From the NCBI GenBank assembly GCA_964575255.1, contig CAZNPZ010000032.1, positions 1-31,412 of the forward strand: a DNA stretch of 31,412 nucleotides. Direction: 5' to 3'. The translations under genes were made by a program, and so were the position numbers. Shown here piece by piece: positions 1 to 7,849 of the stretch. Source of the DNA: JAEZHK01 sp964575255 (GTDB taxonomy: Bacteria; Bacillota; Clostridia; Christensenellales; Aristaeellaceae). The number at the start of each line of letters is the position of its first letter. Positions within the stretch are counted from its first letter, which is position 1. Below the pieces are notes generated by a model that did no database searches, had not been told where the DNA came from, and worked only from the letters and a program-made list of their open reading frames with translations.

Positions 1-307
1 CCGGGTGGCCCGGCGTCTTGGAGCCGAACTGGCGGAAGCGCTTGAGCTCGTCGATCGGGAGGTCATAGTGGAACAGGTGGAGAAGCGAGTAAAGCAGCAT
101 CGAGCCATGGCCGCTGGACAGCACGAAGCGGTCACGGTCGGGCCATTTGGGGTTTGCCGGGTTGTGCTTCATTTGCTTGGCCCACACCGCGTAGGCCATC
201 GGGGCCGCGCCCATCGGCATACCGGGGTGACCGGAATTCGCCTTTTGCACGCCTTCGGCGGACAGGATTCGGATCGCGTTGACTGCCAGGGTATCGATCT
301 TTGACAT
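1..307 (-). CDS. tkt: Transketolase, N-terminal part (gene runs off the window)
   Basis: The reverse strand encodes the first 102 residues of a full-length-type transketolase, the thiamine-diphosphate enzyme that moves two-carbon ketol units between sugar phosphates in the non-oxidative pentose phosphate pathway. Visible family marks are the N-terminal SGHPGMPMG segment (His27), the SSGHGS segment (His67) and the KTPGHP segment at residues 97-102, all of which shape the diphosphate and substrate site. The ATG at 307 is preceded by GAAGGAG with good spacing. It lies 51 bases downstream of the phosphohexomutase-like gene with no visible terminator, so it may share that transcript. The remainder of the gene is outside the window. 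A second, split transketolase occurs at 25243-26963, which suggests that this copy is the housekeeping one. Confidence 0.93.
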   Translation of the reverse strand, partial: MSKIDTLAVNAIRILSAEGVQKANSGHPGMPMGAAPMAYAVWAKQMKHNPANPKWPDRDRFVLSSGHGSMLLYSLLHLFHYDLPIDELKRFRQFGSKTPGHP

Positions 308-358
308 TTGGGTTCGCTCCTTCAATTTGGAATCCGGGAAATCTATCCTTCGGGTGCG

Positions 359-1831
359 CTAACCGAGCGCGGCCCGGAGCGGTTCGAGATCCAGTTCGTC
401 GTAGTCTTTCAGAAGTTCGTAGAGTTCCGTAAGGATGCGTTTGACGCCGCCGGGCACGTCGCTCTCCACGTTGAGCGGCATCACCTTTTCGTTGACCGAC
501 AGGCGCAGAAGCAGCCACGCGTTGTCCATGTCGCCGTCCAGGTCAAAGTTGATGCGCACGCCCTCCCGGTTGTCGCTGGCGAGCCGCCAGGAAGGATCCT
601 CCAGCGTGTGGGACAGAACCGTCTCGATGGCGGACTGCGCGGCGGCACGGTAGTCGTGTACGAGGATCGGCATCCGGATCTCCGCGCTTTCGACCGGTTC
701 CGCGAGTTCTCGGATCAGGCTGGTGATGACTTCGCCGTCCCGCTTCATCGTCAGCGCCTTGCATAGAACCACCATCGCCAGGTACGCGCCGTCGTCCAGA
801 AAGTGATTCTCCCGGAGCGCCGCGTGGCCGCTGGTCTCGATGGCGAGCGGGCAGTCGATGTCCTCCTCGTTCAGCCGCTTCGCCTCGGCGATCACGTTGA
901 AGTGCCCGCGCTTGTAGCGGTAGTGTACGCCGCCCCATTCGGTGATGAAACGCGCCACGCCCGACGAGGTGACCGAGTCGGTCACGAACGTCGCGCCGGG
1001 GTGTTCATCAAGCAAAATCGCGGCCATCAGCGCGATCAGACGGTTGCCGGTCAGCGGGAGGCCGTCCTGGTCGAAAAGGGCGCAGCGGGTGCCGTCCGCG
1101 TCCAGCATCACACCCATGTCCGCCTCGTTTTCAAGCACCGCGCGGGAGAGCGCCGAAAGCGCCTCCGGATCATAGGGGCTCAGGAATGCGTCCGGCGGGT
1201 CGATTCTGAGCACATCCGCGCCCAGATCTGTAAGCGCTTCGGCCAGCAGTGCACCCGCGCCGCCCGTGGACACCACGAGGAACAGCCCCACCAGCGGACA
1301 TTGCACGTCGTCCTGCAGGCGCCGTCTGACCATGTCGCCCAGCCGCTCCCGGTAGGGCGCCATCGCGTCCAGCGGGGTGACCAACCGCTGCGGAATGGTG
1401 ACCTGCCGCGCTTTCTCCAGCACCTCGCGCTGCTCGGCGGGATTGAGGCTGCCGTCCCGCGTCATCAGCTTGAAGCCGTTCCAGCCCTCCGGCTGGATGC
1501 CCGCCGTCACCATCACCGCGCCGTCCGCTCTGGGTTCGCCCGCGAGGAGGGTTTGGTTGATGGCGGCGGTGGTGGCCAATCCCGCGTCCAGCACGTCGCA
1601 GTCGGCGGCGGTCAGTCCGCGGATCAGCGCCTGCGAAAGCGCCTCGCCGGAGGCTCGCGCGTCCCGCCCGACGGAAAGAACCAGTCTGTCGCTGGTGGTG
1701 CCCATCCGCCCGGCCAGCCAAAGCGCGAACGCGTAGCCCAGGCTCTCGGCCAGCTCTGGCGAGATGGCTTCCGCATCCGCTGGGCCGGAAATTTCGCCGC
1801 CCTGGATCAGGTTCGGCCAGTGATCACGCAT
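359..1831 (-). CDS. Phosphoglucomutase/phosphomannomutase family protein with altered active site
   Basis: The 490-residue product has the four-domain layout and length of alpha-D-phosphohexomutases, which interconvert hexose 1- and 6-phosphates through a phosphoserine. The sugar-binding loop ETSGH (residues 332-336) followed by FLDDGAY is intact. The phosphoserine loop, normally TASHNP or similar, reads TAGIQP (109-114), so Gly111 stands where the catalytic Ser should be. The metal loop, normally DGDGDR, reads DADGTR (244-249), so the third Asp is Thr248. The fold is therefore recognisable but classical mutase chemistry is doubtful. The ATG at 1831 has GGGAGGG six bases upstream and overlaps the DUF2461 gene by 8 bases, so the two are probably translationally coupled. 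It could be a regulatory or differently acting paralogue. Confidence 0.85.
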   Translation of the reverse strand: MRDHWPNLIQGGEISGPADAEAISPELAESLGYAFALWLAGRMGTTSDRLVLSVGRDARASGEALSQALIRGLTAADCDVLDAGLATTAAINQTLLAGEPRADGAVMVTAGIQPEGWNGFKLMTRDGSLNPAEQREVLEKARQVTIPQRLVTPLDAMAPYRERLGDMVRRRLQDDVQCPLVGLFLVVSTGGAGALLAEALTDLGADVLRIDPPDAFLSPYDPEALSALSRAVLENEADMGVMLDADGTRCALFDQDGLPLTGNRLIALMAAILLDEHPGATFVTDSVTSSGVARFITEWGGVHYRYKRGHFNVIAEAKRLNEEDIDCPLAIETSGHAALRENHFLDDGAYLAMVVLCKALTMKRDGEVITSLIRELAEPVESAEIRMPILVHDYRAAAQSAIETVLSHTLEDPSWRLASDNREGVRINFDLDGDMDNAWLLLRLSVNEKVMPLNVESDVPGGVKRILTELYELLKDYDELDLEPLRAALG

Positions 1832-2534
1832 GAATGACCCTCCCGTATTTTGTCGGGTCGGTCGTGTCTTCCTCAGGCGTCAGGGACTGGATGTACTGGT
1901 ACAGCGGCTTCAGGTGCAGGAAGCCCGTTTGAATCTCCCCGGCGAGTCCGGCGGAGCGGATCAGGTCGTAATCCCTGATTTCCTTCTCCACGTAAAACCC
2001 CTTGAGCGTGTACCAACCCTTGAGTTCCTCCGGAACCTGATCCGGGATCGCCATCCTGCGAAGCGCGTTTGCGTGCAGCGTGAACTGATCCAGCGCGGAG
2101 GATGTCATTTCTTGAACCTTCTCCGGCTCGGTCAGGATGCGCCGCCGGAGCGCGTTCATCAGCGGCCGGTTTTCGTCGTAGAAGCCCATGCCGTAACTTG
2201 CGCCGTTGTCCGAGATGTCAAAGTACATGCCCATCGTGGTCTTCCGCTCGGCGCCGGGGCGGCGGAACGCCAGCCAGATGTAGTCGCGGTAGGGGGATTT
2301 GTCGTTGGAGAACCGAACGTCCCGGTTGATTCGGGAGACCACCTTTTCCGGCCGGGTCTCAAGGGCTGGGTCGATCGACCGCACCGTCTCCGCGAGTTCC
2401 GCCGCCAGAAGGCGCGCCGGGGTTCTGACGCCGTCCTCGTACCAAGCCCGGTTTTCGAGAAAGAACGGCCGGTTGTTGTTGAAGCGGATCGCCATGAAAA
2501 ACTCAAGCCCGCTTTGCGGGAAGCCTTGGAACAT
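1824..2534 (-). CDS. DUF2461 (TIGR02453) family protein
   Basis: This 236-residue protein matches the DUF2461 family throughout: an N-terminal FQGFPQSGLEFF segment, the NNNRPFF-ENRAWYED stretch, and the central segment SRINRDVRFSNDKSPY at about residues 67-82. The biochemical role of this family is not established, and nothing in the sequence reveals it. There is no signal peptide or membrane segment, so it is probably cytoplasmic. It starts 5 bases after the stop of the CARDB-like membrane protein and overlaps the phosphohexomutase-like gene by 8 bases, so it is the middle gene of a three-gene transcript. The ATG at 2534 was chosen because it gives the family N-terminus; the Shine-Dalgarno (GAGGT) is rather distant. 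Confidence 0.85.
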   Translation of the reverse strand: MFQGFPQSGLEFFMAIRFNNNRPFFLENRAWYEDGVRTPARLLAAELAETVRSIDPALETRPEKVVSRINRDVRFSNDKSPYRDYIWLAFRRPGAERKTTMGMYFDISDNGASYGMGFYDENRPLMNALRRRILTEPEKVQEMTSSALDQFTLHANALRRMAIPDQVPEELKGWYTLKGFYVEKEIRDYDLIRSAGLAGEIQTGFLHLKPLYQYIQSLTPEEDTTDPTKYGRVIHA

Positions 2535-2539
2535 ACGGT

Positions 2540-4345
2540 TTACTGACCTCGCTTTTCGACCGTTGCGCCGCTTTTTCGGACGGGCGGCATCGCACGCGTA
2601 TCCTGGGATACCTGGGGTTTCGGTTCCCGCATCGAGCGGCGGATCCGCTTGATGTGAAGGCGCCGTTGTTTCTCAATTTTTCGCCTTCTGCGCACGCCGG
2701 AAATCATGAACACACCGACGATGATTGAAAGAACCGAGACCGCGCCGACCATCATCATCAGGAAGGTGGAAGGCCCGCCCGCCATCCTGTAGGAAGCGCC
2801 ACGAAGCCGTGGGAGCGGCGTCGGTGTCGGCAGCGCGAGCGCGGGCTGCGCGGCGGCCTCGACGGTGACCGGGCTGGAGAGAACCGTCAGCCTTCCGCCG
2901 GTATCATCGGTCATTTCCGCCAGGAATACAAACGGCTTTCCACCGATGGGGTATTCCTGCTCGACGAGCGTCTCTCCCGGCGGCACGACCCACAGCGTCC
3001 GGATCGGCCCGCGGGATTGCTCCGAAAGCCGGACCCCCCGAAGCGCGTCCTCGCCGGTGTTTTGAAGCCGCAGCGTAAACCGCACCGTCCCGGCGGAAAC
3101 CGGCGTGTTCGGGTTGACCTGCGCGACCAGTGAAATGCGCGCGCGGCGCTCTGCCGCCCGAACCGCGACGGTCAGCGCATTGGAACGCGCCGAAATCGCG
3201 GAGCCGCCGCCAGTGCAGCCGGACACGGTCAAAAGGAACGTGGTCGTCTCGCGCATCGCCACCGGCTGGGTCAGTTCATACCGCTCGCCGGGCTTCAGCG
3301 AAAAGGGTGGGTTGTTCAGTTCCGCGCCGGCCTGATCGTACACGCGCAGCTTTTCCAGCGCGAACTCCGATGCGTTGTACAGCGATAGCTTGAGCGTCAC
3401 CGACTCGCCGCTGCGCACCGCCGCGGAGTCGGACGACAGCGTCGCCTCCAGCCGCTGGTCGGTCACGTGAATTCCGGTCGCGCCCAGATCCCGGACGATG
3501 GGCTCTTCCGGATCGGCTTTACTGAAGCAGGTGAGCGAGGGCATGCTCGCGGCATCCTGGGAAACGGCCACCCGCGCCGTAAACGTGTGTTTGAAGCCGG
3601 GCGCAAGTTCGTCGACCGTCCCCACGTCGCCGATCAGTGGGTCGCTCACTGTCACGTCCGTCAAAGGCACGTTGCCGATGTTGACCACCCGGTAGGTCAG
3701 CGCCACCTGCTCACCCGCCTGCACGTATTCCGACGATACCGAGCGGCTGAACTCTACCGCGGGCTGCGCCGGGATGCGCTCGATTGGCGCGGTGACGGTC
3801 ATCCGGCCGCCGATTTCGCTCGCCGTGCCGGGGTTCAGCGTACACTCGATCAGGTACATGACGCCGCCCGCGCGGAATTGCGGAAGCGTCGGCGTGATGT
3901 CCTCTTCGTAGGCGCGGGATACGCCCGGTTCCAGTCGCCCGACGTTTTCAAGCGACGCGCCGTCCGCCCGATACAGGCGGATGTTCGCGATCGGCATGTC
4001 GCCGATGTTGGTCAGCGTGATCGTCAGGTGCGCGGGTTCGGGCGCGACCATCAGGTTGGGTTCGATGGACGCGACGACCTGAAGAGACTCCGGGTAGATC
4101 GGCTCCTGAGACTGAGTCGGGGCTGTTGCGGCGGCGGGCATGATCGTCGCGGACTGCGCTTCAACCACAGCGGGCAGCGCGAGCGCGGCGCAGCATAAAA
4201 GCGCCGCAAGAAGGCTCCCTACGCGAAGGCGTGCCCTGCCAGGAAATGGGAGCGCAACGTTTGAGATGGATTCCGTGTGTGAGGCCGCGTTGACTTCTGC
4301 CCGCCGTAGCGTCACGCTGTCCCGCTCCGGCTCACCGCCCCACAT
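2540..4345 (-). CDS. Secreted, membrane-anchored protein with CARDB/DUF11-like beta domains
   Basis: The product (601 residues) begins with a long N-region and a hydrophobic segment at about 42-60 followed by VEAQS, which reads as a signal peptide. The middle consists of four or five immunoglobulin-like repeats with the typical CARDB/DUF11 pattern (for example ITLTNIGDMPIANIRLY and YRVVNIGNVPLTDVTV). A single C-terminal membrane helix lies at about 527-550, followed by a strongly basic cytoplasmic tail. The protein should be anchored with the repeats outside. The start at 4345 is preferred over one at 4372 because GGGGAGGG lies just upstream of it, whereas the longer start has no ribosome site. 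A strong promoter lies at 4419-4447. The specific function is unknown; a role in cell-surface structure or sensing is inference. Confidence 0.8.
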   Translation of the reverse strand: MWGGEPERDSVTLRRAEVNAASHTESISNVALPFPGRARLRVGSLLAALLCCAALALPAVVEAQSATIMPAAATAPTQSQEPIYPESLQVVASIEPNLMVAPEPAHLTITLTNIGDMPIANIRLYRADGASLENVGRLEPGVSRAYEEDITPTLPQFRAGGVMYLIECTLNPGTASEIGGRMTVTAPIERIPAQPAVEFSRSVSSEYVQAGEQVALTYRVVNIGNVPLTDVTVSDPLIGDVGTVDELAPGFKHTFTARVAVSQDAASMPSLTCFSKADPEEPIVRDLGATGIHVTDQRLEATLSSDSAAVRSGESVTLKLSLYNASEFALEKLRVYDQAGAELNNPPFSLKPGERYELTQPVAMRETTTFLLTVSGCTGGGSAISARSNALTVAVRAAERRARISLVAQVNPNTPVSAGTVRFTLRLQNTGEDALRGVRLSEQSRGPIRTLWVVPPGETLVEQEYPIGGKPFVFLAEMTDDTGGRLTVLSSPVTVEAAAQPALALPTPTPLPRLRGASYRMAGGPSTFLMMMVGAVSVLSIIVGVFMISGVRRRRKIEKQRRLHIKRIRRSMREPKPQVSQDTRAMPPVRKSGATVEKRGQ

Positions 4346-4418
4346 CGTATCCCTCCCCGCTACAGAAGCCATGCCCGCACGCGCGCGGACATAACACTTC
4401 TACCGTACAGATACAATT

Positions 4419-4447
4419 ATTGTAGTATACGACGAGCCGGGTGTCAA
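4419..4447 (-). promoter_or_regulatory. SigA-type promoter for the CARDB-like/DUF2461/phosphohexomutase operon
   Basis: Read on the minus strand, a perfect TTGACA (4447-4442) is separated by 17 bases from TACAAT (4424-4419). The expected start of transcription near 4412 leaves a leader of about 65 bases before the ATG at 4345. The -35 box lies 18 bases from the left flank of the miniature element at 4463-4620, so the element inserted immediately upstream without touching the promoter. Confidence 0.8.
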
Positions 4448-4462
4448 GGAAGTGAAGATTAA

Positions 4463-4620
4463 TACCAATTTGAAACATTGAAGCGTCGTCGCGCCTGTTC
4501 TTTTCGCGCATCGCTATGTCGCTCTCCGCTCGCCGTAGCGCTGCTACGCCTCGCTCCAGCTCCTTGCGCCGCATCGAAAATCCCTCGACACTTTGGATGC
4601 TTTAACATTTCGCATTGGTT
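4463..4620. repeat. Miniature inverted-repeat element, copy 1 (158 bp)
   Basis: The stretch begins TACCAATTTGAAACATT and ends AACATTTCGCATTGGTT, which are imperfect inverted repeats of each other. It carries no coding capacity. The same ends and subterminal blocks occur in a second copy at 17009-17269: the left approximately 48 bases and the right approximately 70 bases align with few mismatches, and both share CGTAGCGCTGC in the middle. The element is flanked by TAA at 4460-4462 and TAA at 4621-4623, a 3-bp direct repeat as expected of a target-site duplication. A perfect CGTAGC-GCT-GCTACG hairpin lies in the middle. It occupies most of the intergenic region between the RNA methyltransferase and the CARDB-like operon promoter. 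Confidence 0.85.
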
Positions 4621-5396
4621 TAAGCGCGTATATCGCGGCACAATTCGTACATGATGATGCCCGCGGCCACCGCCGCGTTCAGCGACTGCGCGCCGCCGCG
4701 CATCGGGAGCTTGAGTGAGACGGTGGCCGCCGCCGCGACCGTAGGGCTGATGCCGTGGGCCTCGCTGCCGATGACCAGTACGATTTTTTCGGGAAGCGGC
4801 GCGCGCTCGTAAAACGGCGCGCCGTCGAGTGACGTCGCGATGATCGCGAAGCCTTCTTCCGCAAGGCTTGACAGCGCGTCCGCGAGGTCTTCGGTTTTCG
4901 CCACGGGCACGCGGAAGCCGGAGCCCATCGCCGCGCGCTGCACCTTGGGGGAGAACGGGTCGGCGCAGCCCGCGCCAGCGATCAGCGCCTGAAAGCCCGC
5001 GGCGTCGGCGGTGCGCCAGATGGTGCCGAGGTTTCCCGGATCCTGCACACCGTCCAGGGCGACGATCCGATCGGGCGGGTTTTGAAGGTCAAGCGGCGTG
5101 GGAAACCCGAACGCCGCGCACGCGCCCTGGGGCGTCCTGGTATCTGAGACCGCCTCCAAAACGCGGGCGGGCACGGTGAACGTCCTCGCGCCGCGCGCTC
5201 TGAGTAGCTCCGGCAGGCCGCCGAAATCAAGGCCTTCAGAAAACAGCGCGGCCTCGGGTGTCAATACTTCGACTGCCTCGCGGATCAGCTTCTCGCCCTC
5301 CACGAGGAACAGCCGCTCCGCCGCCCGCGCTTCCTGGGTTTTCAGCGCGCGCAGCCGCTGGATCAGCGGGTTTTTGACGCTGTCAAGCCGTTCCAT
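4620..5396 (-). CDS. TrmH/SpoU (SPOUT) family RNA 2'-O-methyltransferase
   Basis: The 258-residue product is a SAM-dependent SPOUT methyltransferase acting on the 2'-O of ribose in rRNA or tRNA. An N-terminal substrate-binding domain (about 1-100, including FLVEGEKLIREA) precedes the knotted catalytic domain with all three motifs: motif 1 DPGNLGTIWRTADAAG (119-134), motif 2 IGSEAHGIS (209-217), and motif 3 LPMRGGAQSLNAAVAAGI (230-247). The exact RNA target cannot be told. The ATG at 5396 is chosen because GGAGG lies 9 bases upstream; an ATG at 5402 would be too close. It overlaps the 3' end of the flippase gene by 14 bases. Its stop codon TAA shares its last base with the end of miniature element copy 1. 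Confidence 0.92.
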   Translation of the reverse strand: MERLDSVKNPLIQRLRALKTQEARAAERLFLVEGEKLIREAVEVLTPEAALFSEGLDFGGLPELLRARGARTFTVPARVLEAVSDTRTPQGACAAFGFPTPLDLQNPPDRIVALDGVQDPGNLGTIWRTADAAGFQALIAGAGCADPFSPKVQRAAMGSGFRVPVAKTEDLADALSSLAEEGFAIIATSLDGAPFYERAPLPEKIVLVIGSEAHGISPTVAAAATVSLKLPMRGGAQSLNAAVAAGIIMYELCRDIRA

Positions 5397-6474
5397 CGCC
5401 ATGCTCCTCCGACTGCTGCGTCTGGGCCATGACCTTTCCCTGTTCCCCCTCCAGGAGACGCATGCCGCCCTCGGCCAAGACCGAGACAAAGCCGATCAGC
5501 AGCAGCAGGTAATACGTCATGAAGCGCCACGCGAAGATTGCGCTGAGCATCATCGAGCCCGGAAATATTCCGCCGAAGAATACCGAAAAGCCGTACTCCT
5601 GCGCGCCGCTGGCGCCTGGGAGCGGCATGAACGAGGCCGAAATAAAGAGAAGCGTCTGTAGCGTGATCAGCGTCAGGTTGGGTACGCCCGCGAGCCAGAA
5701 CGCGCGGTATATGCCGATCACGATCGACATGAGCAAGCCGATCTGAAGAACGGACAGGATCATCACCTGAACGGCCATCACCGGCTTTTTAAACAGCGCC
5801 GTGACCGAAGACTGGTACTCGTGGATCAGGTGATCCACCTTGCGCTGCGCCGCCTCGCCGTTTCTCACGATCCGAAACCGGGTCAGAACCCAGACGCCCG
5901 CGCGCGTCAGGACGTTGATTGTCGGTCTGTTTACGCCCAGCAGGATCACAAGCAGCGGCATCGCGGAATTCAGGAAGAAGCCCAACGCCACAAACCATTG
6001 TACCCCGCCCAGGTACAGCGCGACGTGCATGCGCGTCACGATCCACAATACGACGCCAAAAAACACCAGCGACGCCTGGAAGCAGATGAACTGCACCGAG
6101 ACCGCCGCCGTCGCCACCGTGGCGGGCACACCCCAGCGAGCCATTGCGATGACCTCGAATGGCTGACCGCCGCTGGAAGAGGGCGTGATTGCCGAATAGA
6201 ACTGCCCGATGCCGGTGACTGCCATCGCCTTCCAATACGAAATGGCGCTGTGTTCGCTTTTCAAAAAGATGAACAACGTCAGCGCCCGGAGCAGCAGATA
6301 CCCAAGCAGAAGCCCGATGCTCATCCAAAGCCAGCGGGCGTCAAGGCCGCTCAGCTGTTTGATGATGGTGGGCACTTGACCGGTGTGCAGCGCCCAGACG
6401 ATAAAGATGACCGCCACCACCAGTACGTAGACGAGCCCCATGTTGCGCCTGGAGATCGCTTTCAATTTGCTCAC
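5383..6474 (-). CDS. UPF0104/lysylphosphatidylglycerol synthase TM-region family membrane protein
   Basis: The 363-residue product is an integral membrane protein with about eight helices, belonging to the flippase-like family related to the membrane half of MprF (TIGR00374). Family marks are SSSGGQPFEVIAMARWG in the first half and MPLPGASGAQEYGF in the second. The soluble aminoacyltransferase domain of MprF is absent, so lysyl-PG synthesis is not expected; lipid or lipid-linked sugar translocation is the usual inference for such stand-alone members. The start is the GTG at 6474, with GGAGG six bases upstream; the GTGA overlaps the stop of the DUF3842 gene by 4 bases. A longer in-frame extension to 6912 only reads through the DUF3842 gene in the wrong frame. 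Confidence 0.88.
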   Translation of the reverse strand: MSKLKAISRRNMGLVYVLVVAVIFIVWALHTGQVPTIIKQLSGLDARWLWMSIGLLLGYLLLRALTLFIFLKSEHSAISYWKAMAVTGIGQFYSAITPSSSGGQPFEVIAMARWGVPATVATAAVSVQFICFQASLVFFGVVLWIVTRMHVALYLGGVQWFVALGFFLNSAMPLLVILLGVNRPTINVLTRAGVWVLTRFRIVRNGEAAQRKVDHLIHEYQSSVTALFKKPVMAVQVMILSVLQIGLLMSIVIGIYRAFWLAGVPNLTLITLQTLLFISASFMPLPGASGAQEYGFSVFFGGIFPGSMMLSAIFAWRFMTYYLLLLIGFVSVLAEGGMRLLEGEQGKVMAQTQQSEEHGDGTA

Positions 6475-6899
6475 GGGCGTCCTCCAGCCAACTCCGAGGC
6501 GATTGAAACCGCCTGGGAAAGCGCGTCCTCGATGGCGTCGGCCAGCGTGAGGCTGCCGGTCCCCGCGATGCGCACACCGCAGCGGCCGATGGGCACGAGG
6601 ATCTTGACGGCGCCGGATACCGCGACCGCCTCGGCGCAGGCGGGCGTTACTTCGCCCAGCATGGCGTCCGCGACCGCGATGCCGATCGGCCCCATCACGA
6701 GATCCGCATCCCGGACAGTCACCCGAACCGGGTTTTCGCCGGTTGCGCCGGCGTCCGCCCCCGCGCGCAGCATTGCTGCGGTGGCCAGCGCGTTGAGGCC
6801 CACGCCGGTGACATGCACGCCTGGCAGCTTTTTTTTCAGCCCTTCCACCAGCGCCTTGCCCACGCCGCCGCCCGCGCCGTCGATTACAACCACATTCAT
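6471..6899 (-). CDS. DUF3842 family protein
   Basis: This 142-residue protein matches the clostridial DUF3842 family over its length: an N-terminal Rossmann-like glycine-rich loop (VVIDGAGGGVGKAL), then LNALATAAMLRAGADAGATGE, and DLVMGPIGIAVADAMLGE. The loop suggests nucleotide binding, but no activity is established. The ATG at 6899 follows a GAGGTG ribosome site. It is the first gene of a three-gene transcript with the flippase-like protein (4-base overlap) and the RNA methyltransferase, driven by the promoter at 6930-6958. Translational coupling with the membrane protein hints at a shared role, which is inference only. Confidence 0.88.
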   Translation of the reverse strand: MNVVVIDGAGGGVGKALVEGLKKKLPGVHVTGVGLNALATAAMLRAGADAGATGENPVRVTVRDADLVMGPIGIAVADAMLGEVTPACAEAVAVSGAVKILVPIGRCGVRIAGTGSLTLADAIEDALSQAVSIASELAGGRP

Positions 6900-6929
6900 G
6901 CCCGCACCTCAAAATCCAGTATCTGTTCC

Positions 6930-6958
6930 ATTATAAGGGTCGCCGCCGGGATCGTCAA
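6930..6958 (-). promoter_or_regulatory. SigA-type promoter for the DUF3842/flippase/RNA methyltransferase operon
   Basis: On the minus strand TTGACG (6958-6953) is followed after exactly 17 bases by a perfect TATAAT (6935-6930). Transcription would start near 6923, leaving a leader of about 24 bases before the ATG at 6899. Confidence 0.8.
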
Positions 6959-7011
6959 ATACTATCGCCCGGCGACATCACAATTCTACCCAAAATACAA
7001 CCCAATTAACA

Positions 7012-7041
7012 TTGAACGGCTTAAGGGAACGGCGTTATACT
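7012..7041 (+). promoter_or_regulatory. Probable SigA-type promoter for the amidohydrolase gene
   Basis: TTGAAC (7012-7017) and TATACT (7036-7041) are separated by 18 bases. Both boxes are close to consensus and lie about 25 bases before the ATG at 7067, which carries the ribosome site GGGGGTGA. The region is divergent from the promoter at 6930-6958. Confidence 0.55.
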
Positions 7042-7066
7042 ACATAACTGAAACGGGGGTGAACTC

Positions 7067-7846
7067 ATGACTATCGATTTTCACACCCATGTATTCCCGG
7101 ACGCCATCGCGCAGAAGGCCAGCGACTCCATCGCCCGGTTTTACGACATCCCCACGCTGTTCGACGGGCGGCTGTCCACCCTTCTTGAAATCGGCGCGGC
7201 GGCGCATGTGGATCACTATGTGGTGCACTCGGTCGCGACCAGCCCTGCCCAGACGCCTTCCATAAACACGTTCATCGCGGGGGTCTGCCGGGACAACCCG
7301 AATGTCTCCGGCTTCGCCACCATCCACCAGGATCAAGAGGATATGGCGGGCGAAATCGAGCGGGCGCTTCAGATGGGGCTCAAGGGTGTCAAGATCCACT
7401 CCGACATGCAGAGGGCGGCGATGGACGATCCGAGACTGTTCAAGCTCTACGAGATCATCGAGGGCCGCGTGCCGCTGCTCGCGCACACGGGCGACTGCCG
7501 GTACGACTATTCCAATCCCGGAAGGCTCCTCCATGTGCTGGACGCGTTTCCGCGCCTGACGCTGATCGGCGCGCATTTTGGCGGTTGGAGCGTGTGGCGG
7601 GAGGCGGCCGAAGCGCTGAAGGGGCGAAACGTGTATGTGGACTGCTCCAGCAGCTTCTACGCGCTGACCCCAGCGGAGTCGCTGGCGCTGATCCGCAGTT
7701 TCGGCGCGGAGCGCGTGCTGTTCGGCAGCGATTACCCGATGTGGGATCCAGGCGTGGAGCTGGATTATCTAAAAAAGCTCGGCTTGTCGGCATCGGAAAC
7801 GGAGCTGATCCTGCACGAGAACGCCGAGCAGCTGCTGGGTTTGTAA
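7067..7846 (+). CDS. Amidohydrolase-2 (TIM-barrel) family metal-dependent hydrolase
   Basis: The 259-residue product has the layout of the amidohydrolase-2/COG2159 group, which includes metal-dependent hydrolases and decarboxylases. The N-terminal HxH metal pair is His6 and His8 (DFHTHVF). Further expected ligands are His140 (LLAHTGD), His170 (IGAHFGG) and Asp222 (LFGSDYPMW), in the order and spacing typical of the family. The size is that of the smaller members. No signal peptide is seen, so it is cytoplasmic. It is a single-gene transcript with its own probable promoter; its 3' end meets the truncated acetyltransferase head-on. The substrate cannot be deduced. Confidence 0.9.
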   Translation: MTIDFHTHVFPDAIAQKASDSIARFYDIPTLFDGRLSTLLEIGAAAHVDHYVVHSVATSPAQTPSINTFIAGVCRDNPNVSGFATIHQDQEDMAGEIERALQMGLKGVKIHSDMQRAAMDDPRLFKLYEIIEGRVPLLAHTGDCRYDYSNPGRLLHVLDAFPRLTLIGAHFGGWSVWREAAEALKGRNVYVDCSSSFYALTPAESLALIRSFGAERVLFGSDYPMWDPGVELDYLKKLGLSASETELILHENAEQLLGL

Positions 7847-7849
7847 GCG

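Noticed and set aside
803..1837. Long open frames on the strand opposite to clear genes (also 2540-4372, 12209-13243, 18512-19894, 27080-28165)
   Set aside because: They are a result of high GC with few stop codons in the shadow frame. Their translations are Arg/His/Val-rich without family features, and each lies opposite a convincing gene.
4346..4372. Longer start at 4372 for the CARDB-like protein
   Set aside because: There is no ribosome site before 4372, while GGGGAGGG stands before 4345.
6475..6912. N-terminal extension of the flippase-like protein to 6912
   Set aside because: The extension is a low-complexity Arg/Gly-rich out-of-frame reading of the DUF3842 gene; a GTG with GGAGG at 6474 marks the real start.
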